In this document: positions 12,301 to 24,300 of the stretch, piece by piece | Position numbering within the stretch: position 1 is the first letter of the stretch | Layout of the letters: the number at the start of each line of letters is the position of its first letter | Assembly (NCBI RefSeq): GCF_052324685.1 | Contig: NC_135219.1 | Span: 24,019,032 to 24,083,031, forward strand | Origin: Brachyhypopomus gauderio | Taxonomy: Eukaryota > Chordata > Actinopteri > Gymnotiformes > Hypopomidae | Direction: 5' to 3' | Length of the DNA: 64,000 nt | Program-made: the position numbers and the translations under genes | The notes under the pieces: model-generated | What the model was told of the DNA's origin: nothing | Seen by the model: only the letters and a program-made list of their open reading frames with translations | The model's database searches: none

Positions 12301-15300
12301 GCGTAGAGGCTTTGGGACTAGGACAGGGAATCTGTGTGTGTGTTTCTGATCGTGTGTGTGTGCGCCAAGACGGAACAGGCCCCAGCGTATCTCCCAGGTG
12401 GTCAGTTTGCGCCCCAGGCCCTGGGCGGGCGTGACCGACCCATGGCTGTCCAGAACGCACGTCAAGCAGCCATGGACATGAGGATGCAGGGGAACCGGTA
12501 CCAGCAGAACAAGGTAAACCCCCGCGCACCGCACCTCTACGCACGTGAGGGGGGCAGCAATGTCACCGCACCTCTACGGACGGGGGGGGGGGCAGCAATG
12601 TCACCGCACCTCTACGCACGGGGGGGGGGGGGGGGGGGGGCAGCAATGTCACTGCACCTCTATGCACGGGGGGGGGCAGCAATGTCACCGCACCTCTACG
12701 CACGGGGGGGGGGCAGCAATGTCACTGCACCGCTATGCACGGGGGGGGGCAGCAATGTCACCGCACCTCTACGCACGGGAGGGGGGGGGGGGCCAGCAAT
12801 GTCACCGCACCTCTTTGCACGGGGGGGGGGGGGGGGGCCAGCAATGTCACCGCACCTCTTTGCACGGGGGGGGGGGGGGGGGGGGGGGCAGCAATGTCAC
12901 CGCACCTCTACGCACGGGGGGGGGGGGGGGGGGCAGCAATGTCACCGCACCTCTACGCACGGGGGGGGGGGGGGGGGGGCAGCAATGTCATCGCAAGCAG
13001 AAGGTTGTGTGTTAGTTCCCCTTGTGCCCAATTCCTGATGTGGTTGTGGTTTTGATGTGTTTTTGTCCTTCCTCCCCACCCTTACCAGGACGCTGCCGAG
13101 TCCTTGAAGGCCATGTTGAGGAACGGAAGTAAGGCACGTATCCCAGACTCAATCACGCCTGTTCCTACTGTCCTTTTTCCTCTATGCAGCTTAACTAGTG
13201 TTGAATAAAGATGAAGTTTTAACTCCGTTACCTTTTTTTCTCTCTTTTCCTTTCTTTTGGTTTTAATAATCCTGTCCTCTTTCTGTCGTTAACTGTTTTG
13301 TGCCTCAACACACTTAAAACGCGTCCCTGAGAAATCCCGAGCCCCACGATAGATTGCAGCTCATCAAGCCAAAAATAAAAACCAGTCGACTTTAATTTCT
13401 CTCCGATTAATACGCAGTGAGTTGTTAGTGGAGCTGCATATTATGAGCTGCTCAGCAGAGCTGCGTGTGGATCATTTGCACATGAATGAGGTCTGAGTGA
13501 GATGAGGGGTGTGGGCGGCCGGACGCTTTTGTTCACTCCCTCGTCCGGCTCCCGGGCCAGATGCGGTTCTCCTGCGATGCTTGCCTGTGTTGTTCAGCAG
13601 TTTTATGTAGCTATGGCATGGCGGCGTTAACTCCGCCCGAGCCGAAGCCCTTGGGTTGCGGCGTCATTGGCTTAGTAGTTTAATCTTCGTGTGCACCACG
13701 CAGCGCCGGGTTGGGGCGGAGTTGTGTCTCCCTGATCCACGATGGACTGGGCGAGGTGACGCGGGCGTGGCCCCTCAGTCCTGGCCCCCTCAGTCCTGGC
13801 CCCCTCAGTCCTGGCCCCCTCAGTCCTGGCCCCCTCAGTCCTGGCCCTTCCTGTGACTGAGATGAGCGGCTGCAGTTTTAAGAAGCAGTGTGCAGCACTT
13901 AAAGCCCCTCCGTCCTCACACTGCTGTGCTAGTAAAGTAGCGAAAACAAAGCTGGCCCCCAATATTAGCCTGGAGAGCAGATTTTCTGTGAGGTGTTTTG
14001 TTTTCTTAGACGGTGATATTTGGGGGGTGGGGGCGCACACAAACAGTTTGCTTTGTGTCTGTGTATTGTGTGTTGTCAGTAAAGCACTGCTTTGGCCTGA
14101 CTGTGTTTGGTCTCTCAGGATGCGGCCGGGTGCAGTGACGGCGTAGACCGGTCCGGCCTGAAGAGGAAAGCCGAGGACAGCGACAGCGAGCCAGAGCCTG
14201 AAGATAACGTCAGGTGGAGCACCGCTCAGACCGAGCTACTACACATCCTTCATCTCCCCACTATCCCTACCCAACTGCTCCCCCAGCCACCTTCCCCAAG
14301 TGCCCGTGAATAATACGCACAGAAAAAATACTCCTTGGGAAAAAAACTTCGTTGGCGATGCGCTCGTCAGCGAGGTTCAGTCCAGCGGGGCTACATTGGT
14401 ATTCATGGCAGTTGTGCGCGGCCCGCTGGGGAGGCGGTGAGGATTGGCTAGACAGATGCCACCACCACTCGACTGCGTGGGCTGCCTGCTGGCACTGTTC
14501 CAGGGAGCTCCACTCCTCCACGCTTCCTAATGGATGCTGTCGTGCTCGCACGCTTCCCGGGGCAGATGAGTGTGCGTGCGAGACTACAGAACGTGCGGGC
14601 TCACGCTGTATTATTCCGTTTAGGTTATGGGAGCAGGGCTGGAAGCAGCGCTACTACAAAACCAAGTTCGACGTGGACGAATCGGATGACGAGTTCCGTA
14701 AAAAAGTCGTCAAGTGTTACGTAGAAGGCCTGTGCTGGGTTCTGCGCTACTACTACCAGGTGGGTCTCTGCAGCAACATCACCTGCCCTCGCACACAAGA
14801 TTCCTTTTTTTTCTTCCCTGCTTAAAAAAATACATGCATTCCAGTGGTTTCTGAATGTAAATATTAATTGGTTTCTGTTCCCTCAATCTCCGATTTATTT
14901 ACCAAAGTTATTGATTGTACCAAGAGACAGCTCATGTATCTTCCTCTTTGTGCCTGGGCCTGAAGTTTGTTTGTTTCCTCACTGCTTGTGGGATCAAGCG
15001 GCCTCTTCCCGTGTTTGCCTTGTTCTCTAGAAGCCCTGCGTAATATAGGCAGTTGTAAACGCAGGTCTTGATCTTTAGCTTTTAAATTCAGTAATTAGCG
15101 GTCCATTCTGCGCAGCAGATCCCGCTCTGATTAGAACGGCAGCTGGGGGATTTGCACATGCTGATTGGCCGCTCTGGGGGCTCCGGGGTCCTGCGTTGTC
15201 CCCGCGTGCTGGAGGACGGGGCGCTCCCACGGGAGACGCTCAATGGCTCATTATGAGCTCTCGCTTCTGCTGGAGATGAGAGCTCTGCCCTCCGACACAC

Positions 15301-18300
15301 GTTCACAGATTTTCTTTGGGCTGTCCCTACACACACACACACACAGCCAAATGATGTATGAAAAGGAAGCACTCTGAGGAGTAAATACAGTGGCCAGATC
15401 TGTGTGTTTTTGGTTTTGTCCCTCGTTTAAGGCATCTCTGCATGCGTCATCCCCTTCTTTGATCTTGATGGTTCACGTTTATCACACATCAGGCTGAATT
15501 ACAGCACCACCTTGTAGGATTTGGGAGCTGTGGCTGTAGGTTTTGCGGGAGTATTGGGCTGGTTATTAAATCTCAACCACACAGACAATTACCGTTTATC
15601 TCTGATTGAAAGTGAAGGTCATTTCTCATGAAAAGAGAAATTCCAGAGCCAAGGATTTGAGGTGAAATCGTTTGTACCATTGACAAAAATATTTTCTTAA
15701 TTTTGATGAGCTTCTGTTTCATTATGCACGATAAAAAAATTTAAGAGTTCACGTTCACAGGATGTGCAGGAGTTCATCGCCATGCCCTTATTATGTTGGC
15801 TTGCGAAGCAGCCAACATACTGTTCTCCCTATTCTTCTTATTCTTCTTCTTCTTATTATTATTATTCTATTCGAGTTTTCGGTAACTTTCACAGGTCGCA
15901 GTTTTTGAGCTAGAACCTTGAAAATTGGCAGGTTCACAGATCTCATATGGAAGAAGTGTGCTTGTGCTTTTGGGACATGTCGGACATACGGTGTCCTCAG
16001 GACAAGTCCTCAAAGTTGACTTTTTCCCATAGAGAATGAATGGCGGAATGTTCAGAAATGTCCCCAGTTAGTGTGCTCTCATGAAAAATCTCCTGGATAA
16101 ACAGCTGTAAATTCCTTCCACTTTCATCTAGAAGCTCCATTTAAATTTTAAATGAGAGAGAAATTTGTCCTTTCTGGCAGGCCAAAATATCTAATCATTT
16201 TATTAATTACTTTTAGAGTTATGAGCATTTGTTTGGCACTAGACACAGAAAACTGCCCCATTAACTCCCATGTTAATTTCTCAAAATCAGAACTGTCTTT
16301 TTCACAATTTGCCTCTGTGTTTAACTTGTCATAAATCAGAAAATATTGGGTCAAACAACACACAAATTACACGAAAATGATCAGCCAGGGGTCCTCTCTC
16401 ATACAATATCTTCGGTTAAGCGATACGTTAAATAGAGCCCGAACTACGACCGTTTGTTCGGAGGGTGCAAATCACATTAAACAAGGCGTCTACAGTGGCA
16501 GAGACCGTGTTTCAGTTAAGGGATTTTTCACAATTAGCCTGTTTTTAACTTGTCATAAATCAGAAAATATTGGGTCAAACAACACACAAATTACACGAAA
16601 ATGATCAGCCAGGGGTCCTCTCTCATACAATATCTTCGGTTAAGCGATACGTTAAATAGAGCCCGAACTACGACCGTTTGTTCGGAGGGTGCAAATCACA
16701 TTAAACGAGGCTCCTCCACTCAGAGTGGTGTCAGTTATGTTGAATGTGTCTCCCCCTCCCCCTCACACACGTACGCACACACACATGCATTTCTCTCATA
16801 CCCACTACACACAGTCAAACACAGATGGAGCAGAGGAACAGATGGGGAAGATGGAGCAGAGGGGCAGATGGGGCAGGTAGAGCAGCAGGGCAGGTAGAGC
16901 AGCGGGGCAGATGGAGCAGACGGGCAGATGGGGCAGATAAAGCAGATGGGGCAGAAGGGCAGATGGATCAGAGGGGCAGATAGAGCAGATGGAGCACACA
17001 CGCACGGAACCTCTTCTCTCCCTCAGTCCCTGCAGCAGTATTAACTGTATAACTGAACAACCACTCAATTTTAACTAACCCACAACCAATTACCCCTCAA
17101 CAGTAATTGCCCCACCACAGGTAAATACCCCCTCAACAAAACATTCCACATCTAAACAAGCTTTTAACAGGAACTACACAGTAATCTTTATACCCATCAA
17201 CAACAATAACCCCAACAGGTCAATAACCCCTCAATATCAACTACCCCACAGCCAATTACCCCTCAGCAGTAATTGCCCCAAACAGCTATATTACCTATTC
17301 ACCGCAACAACACCATTAAACGAATAGCCTTCAACAATATCAAATACATCTGCATTAACTACCCCAATGGCAATAGCCCCTCAACAGTAATTGCCCCACC
17401 ACAGGTAATTGCCCCTCAACAACAAATACAACATCTAAACAAGCTTTTAACAGGAACTACACAGAAATCTTTAAAGCTATCAACAACAATAACTCCAACA
17501 GGTCAATAACCCCTCAATGTCAACTACCCCACACCCAATTACCCCTCAACAGTTATTGCCCCACCACAGGTAAATACCCCCTCAACAAAACATTCCACAT
17601 CTAAACAAGCTTTTAACAGGAGCTACACAGTAATCTTAATAGCCATCAACAACAATAACCCCAACAGGTCAATAACCCCTCAATGTCAACTACCCCACAG
17701 CCAATTACCCCTCAGCAGTAATTACCCCAAACACCTAAACTACTCCTTAACCGCAACATAATCTAACAATGATGACATTAAAACAACCTTTAACATTAGG
17801 CCATCAACATTCAAAACAGCGTTTCGACTGCTTTGCAAGCCAACATAAAGTTTGTTCACAAACTTTGCCTATCTAGTTGACTTTGTTCTTCGATCATGTG
17901 ACTTAAACGTTCATTCTTGGGTCCTTGTTGGACTTGAATGAGGTTTTGGAGCGTTTACTAAGATCCTTCACGGTTGGGTGTTTAAGAGACCCTGGAGGCC
18001 TGCAGCCAATTGAAATGACTCTCCCTGTTCTAACACAGCAAATTCAAATCATGAAGACCTTGGCAGTTAGCTGATGAGTTTAATGAGGTGCATTTTGAGA
18101 TGTTTTAAATAACAAACTTCAACACTGCTGGAAAGTAATAATAGGATGGTTCAAATATATTGGATATAAAACCTGGTTAGAGACACTTGTTGTACAGTTA
18201 AGTATTTAGTAGGATAAAAGTGACCATAATGGATGGATTTCTGTTTGTATCTTAAACTTGCTGAGACCAAACTTGTAGCTCATTAGGCGTTGACTTCACA

Positions 18301-21300
18301 GGGCTGTGCATCTTGGAAGTGGTACTTTCCGTTCCACTACGCACCATTTGCATCTGACTTCAAAGACATCAAGGACATGTTCACGGACTTCGAAATGGGG
18401 ACCAAGCCGGTAGGTGGAACCTGTGGTTATTTCTGAATTGTCTTTAGACACTTCAGGACTAAGTGGCCAAGTTCACATGATGTTGAATTGCGTTTCATTT
18501 TTGAATTGTAGTTTAGACCCCTAGAGCAGCTGATGGGAGTGTTTCCTGCTGCCAGTGGGAATTTCCTGCCAACCACATGGAGGGCACTAATGATAGACCC
18601 GGTGAGTACAGTCAGATTAAATGCACAGCTAACATGCAACGCACATCCCTGCATCTCTTTGTCCAGTGATGCTGACAGTCTTCTGATCTCCGCTTTAAAC
18701 AGGACTCCTCGATCATCGACTTCTACCCTGATGACTTTGCAATCGATTTAAATGGGAAGAAATTTGCCTGGCAGGGTAAGTGAGCTCTGCTGTGAAATGC
18801 AGCTTTTTGAGCCACGGCGAAGGTCTCTGACGACGGTGGTAACATTCGTGCCATGCTGATGCTGCTTATGACAATGGTGGTCGTGTTCCCGTCTGGTTAA
18901 AGGTGTCGCCCTATTGCCCTTCGTGGATGAACGTAGACTGCGTGCAGCGCTGGAGAAGGTCTATTCTGATTTGACCTCAGAGGAGGGTGAGTGCTGAGAG
19001 ACATTACATTAAGATACTATCACCACAAAGGCCGTGAGCTGGATTGATTATTAACCGATATCTATCCATCCATCCATTCTCATCCTCTTATCCGGGTTTG
19101 GGTTGCGTGGGCAGTAGCCTAATCAAAGAGGCTCAGGTTTCCCTCTCCCCAACTAGCTCTTCTAGGGGGGGGGGGGGGGGGGGGGGGGTACCGAGGTTTT
19201 CCCAGGACAGCCGAGAGATATAATGTCTCCAGTGTGTCCTTGGTCTTCCTCGGGGTCTCCTTCCAGTTGGACATTTCCGGAGTGCCTCCCTAGGGATCCG
19301 CCCGTCAATCTCTCGTTCCATCCTTCCCTCACTCATGAACAAGAACCAGGGATACTTGAACTCCTCCACTTGAGGCAAGGACTCATTCCCGACCCAGAGA
19401 GGACACTCCACCCTTGTCCGACTGAGTACCATGGTCTCAGTTTTAGAGGTGCTGATTCTTATCCCGGCCATCTCACTCTCTGATGCAAACTGATCCAGCA
19501 AGTGCTGTAGGTCTCAGCCCGATGATGCTAGCTGGACCGTCATCTGCAAAAAGGAGACATGGAATCCTGAGGCCACCAAACAGAACCCCCTCCTTCACTT
19601 GGCTACGCCGAGAAATTGTCCATAAAAGTTATGAACAGAATCGGTGTAAAAGGCCAGCCATGGTGGAGTCCAACTCCCACCAGGAACCAGTCTGATTTGC
19701 TGCCGGCCATGCGAATCAAGCTCCTGCTCCGTTCGTACAGGGACTGGGTAGCCTGTAGCGGCGGGGCCCGTACCCGATACTCCCGGAGCACCCCCCCCAG
19801 AGGAATTTTCGAGGAACACGGTCAAAAAACTTTTTCAAATCCACAAAGCACATGTAGACTGGTTGAGTAAACTCCCATGCACTCTCGCAAGGGTAAAAAG
19901 TTGGTCCAGTGTTCCATGACCAGGATGGAACCCACATTGTTCCTCTTGTAACTGAGATTCGACTATCGATTGGACACTCTTCATAGAACCCCTGCATAGA
20001 CCTTACCAGGGAGGCTGAGAAGTATGATCCCCTGCTAGTTCTCATAGTCTATCGAAAGTCACTTTCCATGGTCTCACCAAACTCTACCCACACCTGAGTT
20101 TTTGCCTCTGCGACAGTCAAAGCCACAATCCGCTTGGCCACCCTGTACCCGTCTGCTGCCTCTGGAGTCCCACAAGCCAACCAGGCCCGATAGAACTCTT
20201 TCTTCAGTATGATGGCCTCTCTTACCCAAGGTGTCCACCATCGGGTTCAGGGATTGCCGCCACAATAAGCACCGACAACCTTGCGGCGACAGCTCCGGGC
20301 TGCCGCATTGATTATGGAGGCACGGAACAAGGCCAACTCTGACTCAGTCACCGGCCTCCCTTGGGATGAGGTCAAAGCTCTATTGGATGTGGGAGTTAGA
20401 CGTTGGGTCCTCTGCCAGACGTTCCCAGCAAACCCTCACGATACGTTTGTGTATGCCAGCATCCAGCATCCTCGCCCGCCATCTGATCCAACTCACCACT
20501 AGGTGGTGATCGGTTGACAGCTCAGCTACTCTTTACCAGTGTGTCCAAGACACACGTTCGCAATTCCGATGACACGATTACAACATCACTCATCGAACTG
20601 CATCCTAAGGTGTGCTGTGCACTTATGGACACCTCTGTGCTCGAACATGTTTGTTATAGACAGACTGCGACAAGCACAGAAGTCAGGCAGTGAGTCAGGG
20701 AGCTACAAGTAAGCCCACTCCAGCCCTCAGCCTTTCACCCTGGGCAACTCCCAGAAAATAATAAAGTCCAACCTCTCTCGAGGATTGGTTCCAGAACCCA
20801 AATTGTGTGTTGAGGTGATCCCAATTATATCCAGTTGGTGTCTCTCAGCCTCGCACACCAGCTCAGGCTCCTTCTCAACCAGAGAGGTTACGGTCCATGT
20901 CCCAAGAGCCAGCTTCAGTAACCGAGGGTCGGTATGCCAAAGTCCCCGCCTTCAACCACTGCCCAATCCATAAAGCACCGAACCCCTACTACTACCTCTC
21001 CCACAGGTGGTGGGCCCATGGGAGAGTGAATCCACTTGTCTCCTTCGGGCTGTGCCCCATTTTTACATTTACGGCATTTGGCAGACGCCCTTATCCAGAG
21101 CGACTTACACTTTTATCTCATTTTTATACAAGTGAGCAATTGAGGGTTAAGGGCCTTGCTCAAGGGCACCTCAGTCATGGCTTCAGGTCTGGGAATCGAA
21201 CCCACGACCCTCCGGTCACAAGACCAGTTCCCTAACCGCCAGGCCATGACTGCCCCATGGGTAGAAACCCGGCCACCAGGCGCTTGCCAAGGAGCCCCTC

Positions 21301-24300
21301 CCCCAGGCCTGGCTCCAGGTTGAGACCCGCTAACCCTGATCCGGATGAGGGTATCGGAGTCCTGTTATTAAAAAAATTCCATAGGGGTTTTTGGATCACT
21401 CTTTGTCTGGCCCATCACCTAGGACTAATTTTCCTTGGGAAACCCTACCAGGGACATTGTCCCCAACAACCTAGCTGTTATGTAGGCACTCAAACCCCTC
21501 CACCACGATAAGGTGGTGATCCATGGAGGAGTATTAACTGATATCAACAAGTGTAAATAATCTTGCTAACAAATGGTCTTAATCTGGTCACGTCAAGAAT
21601 TCACCACTTTTTATAACGTTGTGGTCTTGATGTAGAGCACCGTAATCAGTGTTTTATGCAATGCATATTGCTTCCTCGTATCACACAGCTTTAATGAGAA
21701 CTAACAATGTAAAAATGTAGCTGTTCACAGGCTTGTTGACTAACGCTACCACACTTTGAACTTGCCACAAACCCACATGGTTATTCAGAAGGTTGTGTTC
21801 AAGCTTTTTTGACGGCTGTGTTGTCCCGTGTTTGGCTTGCAGTGCGGAGGAACAGCCTGGGCAGTGACGTAGTCTTTGTGTCCAAGGCCCACCCTCTCTG
21901 TGATTTCATCCAGGAACTCTATCGCACGGAGTCCCTCGAGGTATGAAATGTATTTCCGAACGTTCCCCAAAGTGCCCCGGAAGCAATCTAGAGGTTGTTT
22001 GGGAGCAGATGCTCATTGGTTTGTCCAATTCCATGCCGGTGTGATGTGCTTTTGGCTGTGTGTGGGTGGGGTTTTTCACCTATAGCCACCTATGGTTATA
22101 AAAAGACCTGTACTCGTCAAAGTTATGTAAGTCTTGTGATTTGCTGAGGTCTAACCCAGAACTCCATCTGAGTCTATCTGAGACTTTAATGAAGGAACAA
22201 AAACCATTCAGAGTGCTGCAGTGGTCTTAAAAACAGTGTTCATAAAGTACCAAAGAGTGAATGCTGTTAACAGTCGACCTTTACTGGATCTCCTTACACA
22301 CCTGCAGAGGGGTTGGAGGGCTGCATCTGGGATCAAGTGTTCACCACGCTGGTTCAAAGGGGCTGTGGCCTGTTGCTAAGCAATGGGTGACAGGCATGCG
22401 GTGGGTTAGCGGTTCCATCTCCCCATCTCTACTGTTCCCCACAGGGCACAGAGATCCCCCCCGAGCTCTGCCATGGAATCCAAGGTATACTATGTCTGGA
22501 TGAGGAGCCTATTCTACCAGATAAGTAAGGAGATGTTTTTATTGTAGTTTTGTGACGTGCTACTGGTTGCCATGTTGGCTGGATAAAATACAACAGGGCT
22601 TCAATTCACTTTTCCCATGACAGACTAGTAGAGTCTCCGGTGCCCATGCTGAGAGATATTCCATCCAGCAGTGCAGTGGGGTAAGGCGTGCACACACATT
22701 TGCATTTAAAGTCTTGATTTATCAAAAGAATATCATCATAAACATTGCTTTTAGAATGCGTCTACCATTCTGAGTGCTTCCAGCCTCACAAACAAACAAA
22801 ATGGCGAACGCATTGTTCGAGTTGTTAAAAATGTCTTTTTCTATTTCTGGATGACAAATTGCTCTTTCACACGAAGTCTGCCCGTCGTTAAAAAGGGCTG
22901 GTGCCTCCGAGGTTGACTTCTTCTGATTGTGCCGTTCCAACCCCAGTCCTCATCCCTCCCTCTGCACCTCCCCCCCATCCCTCCCTCCGTACCGACTGCT
23001 ATAGAATCTCTGCCGAGTCGAGTCATGTCGTTCTCGATGAATGCCAGGCTCCTACAAGGCTGCTGCCTGAACTCTGCACTACTACAATTTATCTGAACGA
23101 CTGGGGTCAATATTCCTCTGTTGAACAGAGTTGCCACCTAACACTTGGCCTTCTGATCGTCTCCCCTTTGATATCACCCCCCCTCCCCTCCACTGGAGAA
23201 TTCAATAAGAGGAATTTGTTTTGATCCATCGCGGAGATATAATCATGCTTTTTCTGGTTTGCAGAATCAAATTCAAGGATCCGCAGTATGAGGAAGGGCA
23301 CGTGTTCAAGGCAGTCATCTTGCCAGGGGCCAAGTATGTTCCTCTCCGTTCAGCGATGAACTCCACGCGAATGAGGGACCGTTGTTAGAACCCAGCAGTT
23401 TCAATAAACGCAACATTCCTGTAAACAGGCACTTTTTAAGGGGCTGTTCTGCCCATGCAGGGCAAAACGTGAGAGGCTGGTCATAATTTACACATGTATT
23501 CCCGTTGTGACCAATGTAATCGCATGATTTAAAATTCTTACAAATTTATGTATTTAATGCTCTGATGACTGAGGAGCTACAGGAGCTACTGGATATGCAG
23601 GCATCTACTATCCTGGACTAGTGCTGGGTTTCACAGTGTGGACTTTTTCTAACGAGTTCATTTTGTCTAATGAAGTGCCTCGTTAGTCGAAATGAGAATT
23701 TTTTGGTGGGATCATGCTCAAGTAATTCTCAATAATATTTACAAATTGCTTTAAAATATTTGATTAATTAATAATTTGATCATTTCACAGTGGGCAGCAT
23801 TAAAGCTAATGGCCAATCCAGCAGCAGCTTCTTGGCTCCCTGTGCTCCCTACATGACACAGTCCATCTAATGATCTAAAAATGACACTCCACTTAAACAA
23901 CCGGTCTACAATTGCAAAACCATGAACGATTCTTGTGTGCAGGGAGGTTTGCTTTACTCTCTCTGCCTGCTTGTGAATCTTCCAGGATTCCCAACAAGGT
24001 GTTGAAGCCGGGCGACTGGGAGAGATCCAACAGCGGCCCGTGGAGACCTCAGCTGGGCTTCAACCCCAACCGACACCGGGCCCACCTGGACCAGTCTGCC
24101 TTCCGCACGCTGGGGTAGGAGTCCAGCTCTTCAAGTTCAATGATGATCTTCATTAAGCAGAAGCTCCGTGGGACAATGACACACCGTTATCGTTGTGATG
24201 AGCTCTGTGCTATTGAACCCTCTTTGCCAACACTGCCATCTTTCTGCCATTTAAAAACGCTGGTGGTGTCCTAGGATAGCTGCTTTTAAAAACCCGAACA

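Larger units (their letters stand above)
15791..17848. mobile_element. 2-kb repeat element with inverted ends, xrn2 intron 18
   Basis: The left end ttatgttggcttgcgaagca is mirrored at the right end by tgctttgcaagccaacataa, giving an imperfect terminal inverted repeat of about 20 bases whose outer edges look like TTA/TAA. The left end also contains its own short foldback (ttggcttgc then gcagccaa). Inside are a 166-bp direct duplication, a GGCAGATGGAGCAGA-type minisatellite (about 16824-17000) and imperfect CAACA/CCCC-rich repeats (about 17060-17760). There is no transposase. It is probably a non-autonomous DNA element that has gathered satellites; the family is not identified. Confidence 0.6.
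19060..21530 (-). mobile_element. Decayed non-LTR retrotransposon (LINE) fragment, xrn2 intron 22
   Basis: On the minus strand, broken frames keep reverse-transcriptase features. Around 19716-20045 the segment [14 protein letters not shown] matches the FxDxxKAFDxV motif. Around 19133-19501 there is a post-RT region with [14 protein letters not shown] and a C-terminal [11 protein letters not shown] block. The 3' end at about 19060-19090 runs into a ggatggatgg-type tail. Several frameshifts and stops show it is dead. This is a non-LTR retrotransposon fossil from a family common in fish; I do not assign a clade. It is interrupted by a short element at 21061-21250. Confidence 0.8.

Noticed and set aside
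12522..13000. Repeat-spacer look with G-runs as spacers
   Set aside because: The 'spacers' are homopolymers of varying length in an intron of a vertebrate gene, so not a CRISPR array.
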